Assembly: GCF_035918235.1 (NCBI RefSeq)
Contig: NZ_CP109485.1
Location: 10,323,001 to 10,387,000 of the forward strand
Source of the DNA: Streptomyces sp. NBC_01445
GTDB lineage: Bacteria; Actinomycetota; Actinomycetes; Streptomycetales; Streptomycetaceae
Direction: 5' to 3'
Length of the DNA: 64,000 nt
Shown here: positions 25,457-34,952 of the stretch, piece after piece
How the letters are laid out: each line of letters starts with the position of its first letter
Position numbering within the stretch: the first letter of the stretch is position 1
Position numbers and translations under genes: made by a program
The notes under the pieces: generated by a model
Told to the model about the DNA's origin: nothing
Seen by the model: the letters and a program-made list of their open reading frames with translations, nothing else
Databases searched by the model: none

Positions 25457-26370
25457 GATGCCTCCCTACGACGCCGCATCCCCAGCTGCCGTACCTGGTG
25501 CAGCACCGCTGGGCTCACGCCCTGCTGGGCCCGCATCTCCATGTGCAGCCGACGCTGCTGGGCATACGCGCGCAGCGGACCCAGCACATCGCGCGCGCTG
25601 CGCAGCAGCGCTGAGCGGGCCAGATTCCGCGGCGGCGCGCCGCCGGCCGACAGATACGCGGCCGCGCGCTCATCCCAGGCCAGCGAGCCGAGGATCGGGG
25701 CCTCGAACTTGGCCTCCACCTCGTGCGGCGCGAACTCCCGCCGCGAGCCGGACGACAGTGTGAGCAGGCCCAACGCCCGTGCGCCGGTGCCGTGCTGGCC
25801 GAGCTCGTCCTGCAGCGCCTCGATCGCCGTCGAGGCCAGGAACACCGACGCGGGATCGGCGAGCTTCACGACCAGCAGGACGATGTCGGCCTGGTGCAGG
25901 ACCGGGGACGGGGTCAGCAGCCGGTGCAGCCGCCCGTTCTCCCAGGCCAGCCGCCCGCCGTCCACGATCACGTCCCAGTGGTGCTCGTGGTCGGTCATCT
26001 GCAGCACGTCGATCAGGCTCGGCCACAACTCCTGCAGCGAGGAAGCCTGCCGCGGATCAGTCAGGCCCGGCAGCACGAGCCGCATCCCGGTGTCGTCCAG
26101 CGGCCACAGATGCTGATCCACCTGCGGCGCCAGATCCTGCACCCCGGCCGCCGCGCTGCTCCAGTACGCCTCGGCCAGCTTGTGCAGGCCGATATTGCCG
26201 TCCAGGGCCTGTCCGCCCAGGTGGATGCCGCGCAGCAGCCGGTGCCGTAGCTTGCTGCCCGCCATGTCGAACTCGGCCAGCAGCACCGACTGGCGGCTGG
26301 AGAGCGCCAGCGCGGTCGCCGACGTACTCACACCGTCGGAGGCCGCCGACACCAATGCGATCAGAGCCAT
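25453..26370 (-). CDS. TadZ/CpaE-like ParA-fold protein with degenerate P-loop
   Basis: 305 residues with a MinD/ParA-like fold: N-terminal ALIALVSAASDGVSTSATA takes the place of KGGxGKT and lacks both lysines, then LLAEFDMAG and a VIVDGGRLAWEN strand. TadZ proteins place the Tad machine at a cell site and many have lost ATPase residues, as here. It starts the core tad genes after cpaB. Confidence 0.72.
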   Translation of the reverse strand: MALIALVSAASDGVSTSATALALSSRQSVLLAEFDMAGSKLRHRLLRGIHLGGQALDGNIGLHKLAEAYWSSAAAGVQDLAPQVDQHLWPLDDTGMRLVLPGLTDPRQASSLQELWPSLIDVLQMTDHEHHWDVIVDGGRLAWENGRLHRLLTPSPVLHQADIVLLVVKLADPASVFLASTAIEALQDELGQHGTGARALGLLTLSSGSRREFAPHEVEAKFEAPILGSLAWDERAAAYLSAGGAPPRNLARSALLRSARDVLGPLRAYAQQRRLHMEMRAQQGVSPAVLHQVRQLGMRRRREAS

Positions 26371-26374
26371 GCCG

Positions 26375-27091
26375 TCACTGCTTTCCGTCGCGCGGCTGCC
26401 GCACCAGGGCGATCCGCTTGGCCGCGGCCTTCTCCGCCAGCTGCGGCCCTTCCGTGGTCGGCACCGCGAGATTCACCACCAGCGATCCGGTCGCGTCCGT
26501 ACGGCCCACCGACTTCACCGTCGCTTCGATGCTCTCCGGCTCTGGCTCCGCGCCGTTCTTCGCGGCTCCCGTGCCGGTCGTGGACTGGGCGCCCTGCTCG
26601 GGCAGCACCACGGCCAGCACCTTGTCGCCGGGGCGCAGTTCGTCCCTCGGCGCGGTGCCCTTCTTCACCTCGACGCCGACCACCTGCAGGTCATCGCCGA
26701 GGCCGCCGCCGGACTGCACGGAGGAGGCGGTCAGCAGGGAGCCCTGGCGCAGGTCGACCGCGGCCCGCTGTCCAACGATCCGGCTCCGGTCGGCGGCCGG
26801 CACCGGAGAGAGCGCGGGATCCTCAGCAACCGACGCGGTCGTCACGTCCGAGGCCTTCACGACCTGCCCGGCCTGCACATCGTGCGCCACGGCCAGGACC
26901 TCGACCCGGTCACCGGCGCGGTTCACCTGAGAGATCGCCACCAGGGCACCGACCAGAGCGGCCAGCGTCCAGACCAAGGCCTGGATCAGCTTGCGCGGGG
27001 CCCTGGACGACTTCTTGGCGCCCGCGGAGATCGGCAGGTCAGCCTGACGTGGCGGAGCGATCGGCGGCGGCGCAGGCGTCGTGGTGTCCAT
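26375..27091 (-). CDS. CpaB/RcpC-like SAF-domain pilus protein
   Basis: 238 residues. A cytoplasmic Pro-rich N-terminus, one membrane helix (LIQALVWTLAALVGALVAI) and a SAF domain (VEVLAVAHDVQAGQVVKASDV) precede a C-terminal half with an ELRPGDKVLAVVLPEQG strand, as in CpaB, which organises the pilus channel in the envelope. ATG 27091 preferred to the upstream TTG. Confidence 0.78.
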   Translation of the reverse strand: MDTTTPAPPPIAPPRQADLPISAGAKKSSRAPRKLIQALVWTLAALVGALVAISQVNRAGDRVEVLAVAHDVQAGQVVKASDVTTASVAEDPALSPVPAADRSRIVGQRAAVDLRQGSLLTASSVQSGGGLGDDLQVVGVEVKKGTAPRDELRPGDKVLAVVLPEQGAQSTTGTGAAKNGAEPEPESIEATVKSVGRTDATGSLVVNLAVPTTEGPQLAEKAAAKRIALVRQPRDGKQ

Positions 27092-27118
27092 GGCGTACGA
27101 AATCCCCTTCAAGAATGG

Positions 27119-27985
27119 TTAGTTGACGGCCTGAGACTCAGTGATCGTCAGCCCCACCTGCGAATTGCGGACCTCGGTCAGGTGACCGGTCTCCCCACCG
27201 CCGCCGGCCACCTGCCAGTCGACCGCCCAGGTCGCGGTCGCGGACACCTTGAACTTCCCGCCCGCTGAGTCGGAGGTCTGCTTGTAGACGTGGCCGCAGT
27301 CCGGCGACTGCTTCATCCCGAACGACTTCCGGTACCCCGTTCCCGGACCGTTACAGGTCACCGACGTCCCGTCGCCCATGTTCCAGACGATTGACTTCAC
27401 CTTCGCCGTCGCGGTCACTGTTACCCCGCCGGCCGTCGCCGTCGCTGAGTTGGGGCCGTACGTGTTCGGCGACTGGCCCACTGCCATCCACACGGGCATC
27501 CCCACCAAGCCCTTGCCTCCCGGCTTCGGGTTGATGTCGATATCCGGACCGACGAGCTTCATCGAGTCGACCGCCTGACGGGCCACCACCTCCGGATCGA
27601 TTGCCGGCGCACCCGGGGCGTTTCCGTCCGGGATCCACACCACGCCGATCCGACCAGTACCCGGGCACATGACCTGGTACGCGGCACCCTTACCCCCGCG
27701 CTTCTTGCCATCCTGCATTGCGAGGTTCTCGGCAGGCGGCTGTGGAACCATCTTGGTGTAGATGCACTTTGGGGCAGCGGACCCCTTCCCGCCGCCCTTG
27801 GCAGCCGCGCTCTGGGAGTCCGACTTGCCCGGAGCGCGGACAGGGTCACTCGCACACACAGTCACGTCCGGCGCTGCCCCGCGGCAACCGGGATCGTTGC
27901 CCACCGCCGGACCGCCGTCGGCGTGCGCCGCACTCGAGGAGACCACCAGCACGCCTATTGTGGCCGCCGCCGCTCGCCTCAGCAT
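27119..27985 (-). CDS. Secreted Tad-cluster protein with PKD-like C-terminal domain
   Basis: 288 residues. A signal peptide (MLRRAAAATIGVLVVSSSAAHA) is followed by a mature domain with several Cys, a Gly/Lys-rich stretch, and a C-terminal half with VWNMGDGTSVTCNGPGTGY and a CGHVY motif that resemble PKD-type beta sandwiches. Such proteins accompany actinomycete Tad operons; function unknown, possibly an adhesive or periplasmic pilus component. The ATG overlaps the lipoprotein stop by 7 bases. Confidence 0.7.
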   Translation of the reverse strand: MLRRAAAATIGVLVVSSSAAHADGGPAVGNDPGCRGAAPDVTVCASDPVRAPGKSDSQSAAAKGGGKGSAAPKCIYTKMVPQPPAENLAMQDGKKRGGKGAAYQVMCPGTGRIGVVWIPDGNAPGAPAIDPEVVARQAVDSMKLVGPDIDINPKPGGKGLVGMPVWMAVGQSPNTYGPNSATATAGGVTVTATAKVKSIVWNMGDGTSVTCNGPGTGYRKSFGMKQSPDCGHVYKQTSDSAGGKFKVSATATWAVDWQVAGGGGETGHLTEVRNSQVGLTITESQAVN

Positions 27986-28587
27986 TCCTGGTTCCCGTGC
28001 GGGAGGTAGGAGGTGACGATCCACCCGTCCTTCCACTTCTCCAGCTTCGCTGTCGCCCGGTAGCGCTGCGGCTGTGCCGACGGCATCGGGATCTCTTTGT
28101 CGGCCTTGGTGTCCCACGTCTTCCACTGCGACAGGTCCACGCAGTCACTGACGCTGGCCGAGGGTGGCTTGGCACCGGTCTGGATCGTCGCGGTCGTGCC
28201 CAGGTGCCCCAGCGTCCCCTTCACGACCGTGCCCGCCTTCTTCATGTCGAGCATCGCCAGCCGGAACTGCCCCAAGGCGTCCAAGGTGGCGTACTTCTGG
28301 AGCTCGGTTCCCTCCTCGGAGGCCTTCCCATACGCCTTCAGGCGTTCACTCTGCATGTGCTGATAGGCGGACAGCACCGCCTTCTTCTCGGCTGCTTGCG
28401 GGTTGGATGATTTTGAAGGTTGTACTTTCTCGGCGTTGGTCGGCTTGCTGGACGGCTTGGACCCGTCGGATTTCGAATCAGAACTGCAGGCAGCGAGGGC
28501 GAAGACGGAACAGCCCACAAGTGCCGTGCCGATAAGTCGATTTCGACTGCGAAGTAGGTTGTTTTTGGCCTTTGCCGTTGGCGTCAT
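27979..28587 (-). CDS. Lipoprotein heading the Tad operon
   Basis: 202 residues with a lipobox (FALAAC, Cys about residue 34) after a hydrophobic leader; the mature part is Ser/Lys-rich then a compact domain with a final Cys. A strong GGGGAGG sits four bases before ATG 28587. It is the first gene of an unbroken ten-plus gene operon, so the 231 bases upstream should hold the Tad promoter. Function unknown. Confidence 0.72.
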   Translation of the reverse strand: MTPTAKAKNNLLRSRNRLIGTALVGCSVFALAACSSDSKSDGSKPSSKPTNAEKVQPSKSSNPQAAEKKAVLSAYQHMQSERLKAYGKASEEGTELQKYATLDALGQFRLAMLDMKKAGTVVKGTLGHLGTTATIQTGAKPPSASVSDCVDLSQWKTWDTKADKEIPMPSAQPQRYRATAKLEKWKDGWIVTSYLPHGNQEC

Positions 28588-28818
28588 CACGCCTCCCCGT
28601 TCTCCTCGTCCGCTGTGCCGGTGACCTGTGGTGTATCGCGCTGGGTGATGGTGTGGTCGTGCTGCGCGAGACGGGTGTGGTTGCCGTGCACATGCACACG
28701 TTACGCATATTCACCCCAACAGCGCAGCCAGTAAAGGCAGTTCACAAGCTGCGAACGCGTCAATACCGCCCAACGGGACACACCGGTCCTTTCGGTATAG
28801 GGCGGTCCCGTGGCGCGG

Positions 28819-29832
28819 TCAGTTCTTCACGTCGCCCGTGTAGGTGACGTCCTCTCCGTACGGATCGACCACTTCGATACTGACCGGACCATCAATCTGT
28901 TTTCCGGGAATGGTGAAGTGCACGGTCACGGTGGCCATCCGCTGGGGCGCGATCCAGGCGAGCGATGGCAGATTGGACAGGTTCTCCTCGAAGTCGCCCT
29001 CGGCGAGCTCCGCTCCGGCGTAAACCTTCAGGTTGGCCTCCGGGCGGTTGCCAAGAAGGGTGTCGTCAAAGTTGTTGAAGAAGCTCAGGTCGACCGCGTA
29101 GCGCTTGCCCTGGGCGGTGGCGCCGGCGGTGCGGGGCTGGCCGATGCGGAGCCAGGGCGAGTCCTCCTCCCAGTCGCCGAACTTCAGCTCTTTGGTGGTG
29201 TCGGGCTGAACGTGAGAGGTGTCGACGGGGCGGGCCGGGGCGCCTGGGATCGCGCCCTCGAAGTAGGTGGGGTCGTCGCCCTCGATGGTGAAGGTCAGGG
29301 GTTGTCCGGCGGTATCGGCTGGGACCGCGTAGCCGACTGTGGTGGTGTACGTGCCGCCGGGGCGAACTCGGATCGGGTGAGATTCGATGTCGGGGAACGC
29401 GAGGCCCTTGATGCCGGTGTCGGTGAACGCGGCTGCTGTGCGGCCTTGGGGGCCGTAGCGGGCGGTGACGTCGAGAGAGCCGTGCAGCTCCGCGATTCCG
29501 CTGTCGGTATTGGTGAAGGTGACCTTGGTGGTCAGCGCTCGCCAGCCGTCGGGGATCGAGGAAGCTTTCACGCTCGGCTTGGCCGAGGAGAGTGCACTGA
29601 CACTGACCGTCCAGGAGTCACTCTGTCCCTCCTCCCTGAACGGGAAGGACGAGCCAAGGCGCACCATGCCCTCCGGCAGGTCCGGGGCGGAGGGCGGTGT
29701 GGACTTGGGGTCGGTGGAAGGCCTCTCGGCTGCTGCTTGGCTCGAGTCCTCGGCCCTGTCCTGGGGCCCGGAACAGCCCGACAGCAGGGCTGCCGCGGTC
29801 ACCAGAACGGCCCACTGGCGCTTTCTCTTCAC
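28819..29832 (-). CDS. Lipoprotein, last gene of coupling-protein operon
   Basis: 337 residues from GTG 29832 (GGGGAG upstream, GTGA overlap). The lipobox is LLSGC. The mature protein has a DUF4352-like pair of beta domains with KVTFTNTDSGIAELHG and TVHFTIPGK strands. Such lipoproteins occur in secretion loci but their role is not known. It ends the operon that begins at 34255. Confidence 0.65.
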   Translation of the reverse strand: MKRKRQWAVLVTAAALLSGCSGPQDRAEDSSQAAAERPSTDPKSTPPSAPDLPEGMVRLGSSFPFREEGQSDSWTVSVSALSSAKPSVKASSIPDGWRALTTKVTFTNTDSGIAELHGSLDVTARYGPQGRTAAAFTDTGIKGLAFPDIESHPIRVRPGGTYTTTVGYAVPADTAGQPLTFTIEGDDPTYFEGAIPGAPARPVDTSHVQPDTTKELKFGDWEEDSPWLRIGQPRTAGATAQGKRYAVDLSFFNNFDDTLLGNRPEANLKVYAGAELAEGDFEENLSNLPSLAWIAPQRMATVTVHFTIPGKQIDGPVSIEVVDPYGEDVTYTGDVKN

Positions 29833-30215
29833 GTGAACTCCCCTGTGGTCATATGGCGTTGGGATTGCGCCATCGGTGATCCACAGTGGGTGCTCGGGGC
29901 CTGACGGTGCGTGTGCGCCAGCGCCTGAATCAGATCCTCGAGGCGGCCGGTGCCGTCGGTCTGGGCGAGCCATCCGTCCAGGAGGTCCTGCGGGACGCTG
30001 CGGGCCAGGCGCTGGTACTGCGCGGGGCAGTGCTCGCGTTCGCTGAGCCAGCCGAGATGGCGGGTATGGGCACGCAGCGCGATCAGCTCGGTGAGGAGCG
30101 GGGACGGCAGCGGGACTGTGTCCACTACGGGTGCGCAGGCGTGCCCTCGAGGCGACGGGGCCGGTGTGGGTGGCGAGGGAACGCGCCGGAGAAGGGCGCG
30201 CCGTACATCATGCAC
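29829..30215 (-). CDS. Small hypothetical protein
   Basis: 128 residues from GTG 30215, which follows GGAGG and overlaps the previous gene by 8 bases. Pro-rich N-terminus, then a helical stretch (SPLLTELIALRAHTRHLGWLSE). No family recognised. Its place between the replication-relaxation gene and a lipoprotein gene, with overlaps on both sides, supports it as real. Confidence 0.6.
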   Translation of the reverse strand: MHDVRRALLRRVPSPPTPAPSPRGHACAPVVDTVPLPSPLLTELIALRAHTRHLGWLSEREHCPAQYQRLARSVPQDLLDGWLAQTDGTGRLEDLIQALAHTHRQAPSTHCGSPMAQSQRHMTTGEFT

Positions 30216-31158
30216 GGGAACCTCCGGTCGGGGCGAGGAAGACGTCAGTCGGGGCTGCGTCACCGGACAGTGGGGTCATGACCGGAGCGAAGGGTCCCTT
30301 GTCCTGCAGGAGCTGCAGAGTGGTGACTCCGGCGCTGAGCTGGCCGACGCGCGGGTCCGCGGCTGCGAGGGCGCGCAGGTCCTGGATCCGGTTGGCCAGA
30401 ACCCTGTCGGAGGCTCCGGTCAGCACGATGAGCAGGCGGGGGAAGGCCGGGTAGTGGTCGCGCCAGGCCTCGCGGGTGGAACGCCGGCCGCGGCCACCGG
30501 CCGCGGGGACGTAGCTCTGGTAGCGGGCGTACGCGGAGAGCTTGGCGGCTAGCCGGGTGGTCTGCATGGTGGCGCGGTCGACCTCGATGAAGAAGCTGAG
30601 CATCCGCCGGCGCCCGTCCTCGGCGGCATGGGTGTAGCGCAGCACGGCGTCCGGAATCATGAACGCGTCGTCAACACCGCGCGATTCACCGTTGCGGATA
30701 CGGTGCGCGATCTCGGGCTCCCAGTCCAGCGGCGAGCACTCATCCCCGAGGCGGCGCGCCCAGCCGGCGAACGCGACGCCCGTGTCGACCACTGTGAGGG
30801 TGTGCTCCTGCAGCTGGGAGGCCGCGGTCTGCGGGCTGATGCGGTAGCCGCGCCGCGGGATCGTCGGGTCGTAGGCGACTGCTTCGGCGCCGCGCGCGGT
30901 GATGTACCACAGCAGCTCCGGGTTCCCCATACGCGAAGTACGCCGGGCGGTGGCGTCGACGAGCCCGATGCGGCGCAGCTCCTTGAGCTGCTGGCGCAGG
31001 TAGACGGGACGGCGGGCGTGGGGGGTGAATAGCCGGTGCAGCTGACTGGTCGCGATCAGGCGGTGCTGATACAGCGCTGGCAGCAGGTCCTGCGCCAGGC
31101 GGGACAGGCCCGTGGGGCGCGGCGGGGCGGTCGGTGTGATGGGGGTGTCCAAAGACAT
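30208..31158 (-). CDS. Replication-relaxation family protein
   Basis: 316 residues. An N-terminal winged helix (LLPALYQHRLIATSQLHRLF, then LKELRRIGLVD) is followed by the conserved domain with DAFMIPDAVLRY and FFIEVDRATMQTTRLAAKL, as in the Replic_Relax family of plasmid and ICE proteins. The acidic residues suggest a nuclease-like or relaxase-accessory role. Its ATG shares a base with the coupling ATPase stop (TAATG), so the two are made together, as expected for DNA processing before transfer. Confidence 0.8.
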   Translation of the reverse strand: MSLDTPITPTAPPRPTGLSRLAQDLLPALYQHRLIATSQLHRLFTPHARRPVYLRQQLKELRRIGLVDATARRTSRMGNPELLWYITARGAEAVAYDPTIPRRGYRISPQTAASQLQEHTLTVVDTGVAFAGWARRLGDECSPLDWEPEIAHRIRNGESRGVDDAFMIPDAVLRYTHAAEDGRRRMLSFFIEVDRATMQTTRLAAKLSAYARYQSYVPAAGGRGRRSTREAWRDHYPAFPRLLIVLTGASDRVLANRIQDLRALAAADPRVGQLSAGVTTLQLLQDKGPFAPVMTPLSGDAAPTDVFLAPTGGSRA

Positions 31159-33917
31159 TAGGCAACCTCACTGGAGCTGGCGTCGGGCCAGCAGTCGTCG
31201 GGGGTTTCCGGTTTGCGCGGCGCGGGGCGGCGGCCGAGTTCGGCGAGGATCCGGTCGTCCAGGGAGGGCCTGCGCCCGTCGTCGCTGCCGTCCAGCTCGG
31301 TCAGGACGGTGCGCAGCGGGCGGCGCCGCAGCGTGGTGTCCATGGCCTTCTCCAGATCGGGCAGGCGCTCGGGGTGGTGGTAGTCGGCGAGGACCTCGTG
31401 GACGGGGACGCCAGCGACCTGGAACGTGGGCGTGGGCCTGCCGCCCAGGGTGGCGCGTACGGCGTAGTGCCACTTCGGCTGCTCGGTCAGCGTCATCGTG
31501 TCGGCGCCGGGCAGGCGTTTGGCGAGGAATGTAGCCTCGTCGGTGTCGGCGGCTGCGGCCGTGAGGAGGCTCTGGTTCTGCATGAGCGCGAGCCGGGTCT
31601 CCTCCGAGAGCCGCATCGCCATCTGTGTCATCGCCATGAGCCGGACTTCGTACTTGCGTAGCTGCTCGAGGATCGCGGCGATGTAGCCGCGGGCGGCGCC
31701 GTCGATCGCCTTGAGCTCGTCGGCGAACGCGAACAGCGTGGCCATCTCCGGGTCGGTGCCCTCGCGGGAATGCCCGGCACGGAACAGGTCGAACAGCAGC
31801 AGGCTCGTGATGATCTGGTCGCCGCTGCCGGTCCCGGAACATCGCAGCAGCACGATCTGCCGCTCGTCCATCGCCTTGCGTACGTCGTAGGTGGAGCGCG
31901 GCTGGCCGAGGAAGGCGCGCAGGGAGGTGGAGGTGGCGAGCTGCTCGATGGTCTGGGTGACCACCGGCACCGCGCTGCCCTCGTACTTGGGGAACGTGGT
32001 GCGCCAGAACTGCGAGAGCGGCAAAGGCAGTTGGGTGAGCACGCGCTCGCGCCACTCTTCGTCCGTCAAAAGGCGGGGGATGGTGAACAGGGTGGGCTGC
32101 AGGTCCGGGCGCCCGCGCTGGCACATGCGGTGGGCGAGGTGGGCGAGGATCTCCACGGTGTGCGAGAGGATCGCGCGTGCGCGCGGTGCGCCGTCGCCCC
32201 AGCCTTGTGCGGCGGCGAGCCCGGCGACCACGGCGCCGATGACGTCCTGGATCTCCTCTTCGGCGCGGCCCTCCATCGACAGCGGATTCCACGCGGCGAC
32301 CATCGCCCGCGGCTTCTTCACGCTCAGGTCGATCAGCTGCACGCGGCCGATGACCGCCGGGTGCGTCAGATACGGCAGCGCCCGCTTGATCGCCGCGCCG
32401 TGCGGGTCGAGGAACCACGATCCGAACCCGCCGTAGGAGAGCGTGATGGCCTGCAGCAGCGCCAGCTCGCTCTTGCCGAACCCGGACTTGCCGAACGACG
32501 CACCGAACAGCACCTCGGCCTGCGGCAGGCACGCGAGCCGAGTACGCCCGTCGGCTTCGGTGACCCGGCCCAGCGGCACCACGCCGGGCTGCCCGGTCCA
32601 GGTGGGCAGTGCGCGCGGCGCCGGGGCGAGGGTGCCGCCGGTGCGCACCACGTTCTGCGCCGTGCAGTGGACGGTCGCCGGTCGCAGCAGCGCCGCCAAC
32701 TCCTCCGATGTGACCCACTGTCGGCGCGCCGGGGCGAACTCGCCTGTGGCGTAGCGGCGATCGAAGCTGCGGCGGCGCCACCAGATACTGCTGTACGGCC
32801 GCCACCCCGTACGGCGAGGACCGACCGGCCGCCACCAGTTCTCCCCGGACCAGGCATCCATGACAGCCATCACCTGGTGCAGGCGGGCCTGCGCCCGTGC
32901 CGGGTGCGTCCCGGTCACCCGCACCAGCACCTGCACCGCGAAGACTCGCGCATCCGTGGTCGGCAGGAACTTGCCCACCCCGTCGGCCAGGTCCTTCTGC
33001 CGCGGCAAAGGTTTGGAGGAGCTGGTCGAGGACAGCGGCTTGCCGCCGTTGAGCCCTTCGACCAGCGCCGACATCAACGACGATCCGCCACCGCGTCGGC
33101 TCGAGCCGAGCGATTCGCCGTATGCGGACGGTCCGCGCTGCTCGGCGCGGCGGACCAGGCGGCGCCGCCACGCGGCTACCCGCCAGCTCGCCACCGGCAC
33201 CACGTCGACGACCAGCTCGGCATGCTCCCCGCGCTCGGCATCAATCTGCCCACACGCGTCCGCGAGGACCTGCAGCGGGTCCGGGTCCAGCGCGGCCGGG
33301 GTGAGACGCTTGTGGTCGGGGCGCGCCAGGACCAGCTCGGCGCGCGCCACATACAAGGTGGCGGGCTCGGCGGGAGCCGCCTGTCCGCTGCCCTTGACCA
33401 GGGACACGCGCTTGGGAGCTGCTGCGGGCCGGGGCAGGGGAGAAGCTCCCTCGAACGCGATGCGCTCTACCGGGTCGCGGCTGCGACGGCCTTGATGGCT
33501 GCGGACCTGGACGTTCGGCAGGGAAGGCAGCCGCATCAGCGCGGCCGACGTCGCCGGACCTTCCATTCGCAGCGACAGCTGCCCCTGCCCGTCGCTGCCA
33601 TGCCGTAGCCGTATCCCCTGCGCGCGTCGCGGCGTCCACTCGGTGGTCTGCGAGGCGCGGGCCAGACGCGCCGCGTGCGGGGTCATGTCCGGTGCGGACG
33701 GATCAAATCCCTGGGACGGCACCAGCTCGACGACCGCCCGTTCCGTAAGCAGCCGGCGTGCCCTCCACCGCCACAAGAGCGAGCCCGCGCCCGCCAACAG
33801 AGCGCCGACCCCGCCGACCCAGCCCAGCCACCAGGCCACATCGCACAGCAGTTGCGCCCACGGCACGTCATCGGGAACGACGAACGAGAATACGGAGGAG
33901 ACGATGTCGCCCATCAT
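31158..33917 (-). CDS. TraG/VirD4-type coupling ATPase
   Basis: 919 residues from ATG 33917 (TGATG overlap). One or two N-terminal membrane helices (about 15-50) precede a Pro/Arg-rich region. The RecA/FtsK-like motor has Walker A GKSGFGKS (near residue 475), Walker B-type strands near ATLFAFADEL, and a C-terminal TraG-D/TraM recognition part (RLMAMTQMAMRLSEE). It should bring DNA-relaxase complexes to the T4SS channel. Distance from the other T4SS genes (38-47 kb) is filled by a Pycsar unit and a sigma factor pair. Confidence 0.82.
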   Translation of the reverse strand: MMGDIVSSVFSFVVPDDVPWAQLLCDVAWWLGWVGGVGALLAGAGSLLWRWRARRLLTERAVVELVPSQGFDPSAPDMTPHAARLARASQTTEWTPRRAQGIRLRHGSDGQGQLSLRMEGPATSAALMRLPSLPNVQVRSHQGRRSRDPVERIAFEGASPLPRPAAAPKRVSLVKGSGQAAPAEPATLYVARAELVLARPDHKRLTPAALDPDPLQVLADACGQIDAERGEHAELVVDVVPVASWRVAAWRRRLVRRAEQRGPSAYGESLGSSRRGGGSSLMSALVEGLNGGKPLSSTSSSKPLPRQKDLADGVGKFLPTTDARVFAVQVLVRVTGTHPARAQARLHQVMAVMDAWSGENWWRPVGPRRTGWRPYSSIWWRRRSFDRRYATGEFAPARRQWVTSEELAALLRPATVHCTAQNVVRTGGTLAPAPRALPTWTGQPGVVPLGRVTEADGRTRLACLPQAEVLFGASFGKSGFGKSELALLQAITLSYGGFGSWFLDPHGAAIKRALPYLTHPAVIGRVQLIDLSVKKPRAMVAAWNPLSMEGRAEEEIQDVIGAVVAGLAAAQGWGDGAPRARAILSHTVEILAHLAHRMCQRGRPDLQPTLFTIPRLLTDEEWRERVLTQLPLPLSQFWRTTFPKYEGSAVPVVTQTIEQLATSTSLRAFLGQPRSTYDVRKAMDERQIVLLRCSGTGSGDQIITSLLLFDLFRAGHSREGTDPEMATLFAFADELKAIDGAARGYIAAILEQLRKYEVRLMAMTQMAMRLSEETRLALMQNQSLLTAAAADTDEATFLAKRLPGADTMTLTEQPKWHYAVRATLGGRPTPTFQVAGVPVHEVLADYHHPERLPDLEKAMDTTLRRRPLRTVLTELDGSDDGRRPSLDDRILAELGRRPAPRKPETPDDCWPDASSSEVA

Positions 33918-34255
33918 CAGCTGCTTTGCGATAGGCGAAACCGAGGCGTGCGCAGCCCCTCCCGCTCCGCCTTTGCGAGGGCGAACACGCGGTGTGCTGC
34001 CGATCGCCACAGGCGTCGTACGGCCAGGCCGCCGAGCCCCATCACCAGGAAGGGCACCCACGGCCAGCCGCGATGCTCCGCCGCCGCCTGTGCCGCGGAA
34101 TCCCCTATGAGCGGCAGATTCTTCAGATCGCCACCCCACCACCAGCCGTGCACGCAGCCCAGGGCGAAGATGACTGCGGCCAGCCAGCCGCACCATTCCA
34201 CCAGCAGGACTACGGCCGCATCCCGCGGCGACTGGGTACTCCGTGTGGACTTCAC
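33917..34255 (-). CDS. Two-helix membrane protein preceding coupling ATPase
   Basis: 112 residues from GTG 34255 (GGGAG six bases before; GTG 34261 also in frame). Two hydrophobic segments, VVLLVEWCGWLAAVIFALGCV and WVPFLVMGLGGLAV, are separated by a short loop, with a basic tail. The size and place resemble small T4SS membrane subunits that anchor coupling proteins. First gene of its operon. Confidence 0.6.
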   Translation of the reverse strand: MKSTRSTQSPRDAAVVLLVEWCGWLAAVIFALGCVHGWWWGGDLKNLPLIGDSAAQAAAEHRGWPWVPFLVMGLGGLAVRRLWRSAAHRVFALAKAEREGLRTPRFRLSQSS

Positions 34256-34274
34256 CGGCACTCCCGTCAGGATC

Positions 34275-34295
34275 CGGGCGGCCGTGTGCCGCCCG
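34275..34295. terminator. 8-bp stem-loop between Pycsar operon and coupling-protein operon
   Basis: CGGGCGGC, a five-base loop and GCCGCCCG form a perfect 8-bp stem. It lies 175 bases past the PycTM stop and about 20 bases before the next start codon, both on the reverse strand. No T-tract follows, so this is a likely but not certain terminator; it may instead act as an attenuator. Confidence 0.45.
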
Positions 34296-34469
34296 TCTGA
34301 TTCCCCAAGGAGTGCCGGGGGGTAAAACGTGACCGTACTGTCGTGAAGAATTCAGGCTGGCCAGGACGTCCGGGTTCGAGGCCTCCTACCGCCGAGACCT
34401 TGGGCCATGTTCACCACGGCAACGGACAAGGTTCTTCCCAACCCGCACCCGACCGAGGAACAGACGGGG

Positions 34470-34952
34470 TCAGTGCACGGCGTTCAGAACAAGGGCAGCA
34501 GCGAGTAGGAGGAGCGCCGTTGCCAGATAGGAGATGGACCGGGCGATGAGTTGGTATTTCCGGGTGGCGAGAATCGACAGTGCGACGAGCTGAGCACAGT
34601 CGGCATCGGGTGTCGCAGTAGCGAGGTGGGCGCGCAAGGCCTCCGGCTGTCCCGCGTACTGGGCGAAGAAGGCGAAGTAGCCGCCGCTGTGCGGGTTGTT
34701 CACGCCCTCTGGTCGGATGCACCGCAGAAGGTGGAAGAGGCTGGTGGCCAGGCAGGCGAGCCCGCTCCAGGCCAGCCACTCGATTCCGTTCCACAGTGCG
34801 AAGAGCCCAGATGGGCGGGTGGCGAAGGACGCGAGGATCGCGGCCGTGACGGCGGAGACCAGCGCGAAGAGCATGCCTGCCTTCTGGTCGGTTCGGGCCA
34901 GTTCCGCCCGTACGTCGGTGAGCGCGGTCCGCGCCGGGTGGTCAGGCCGCAC
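34470..34952 (-). CDS. PycTM-like Pycsar membrane effector (DUF5706-like)
   Basis: 160 residues from GTG 34952. An amphipathic N-terminus (ARTALTDVRAELARTDQKAG) with the D-K-A-G motif of the family precedes TM helices at about 30-45, 52-72 and 136-158, with a GYFAFFAQYAG loop. PycTM proteins bind cCMP or cUMP and disrupt the cytoplasmic membrane, killing or arresting phage-infected cells. The gene overlaps the cyclase gene by 11 bases, so the two are translationally coupled, the standard Pycsar layout. Confidence 0.8.
   Translation of the reverse strand: MRPDHPARTALTDVRAELARTDQKAGMLFALVSAVTAAILASFATRPSGLFALWNGIEWLAWSGLACLATSLFHLLRCIRPEGVNNPHSGGYFAFFAQYAGQPEALRAHLATATPDADCAQLVALSILATRKYQLIARSISYLATALLLLAAALVLNAVH

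Noticed and set aside
31770..33608. 612-codon forward frame opposite the coupling ATPase
   Set aside because: Antisense shadow; the coupling ATPase has Walker motifs.
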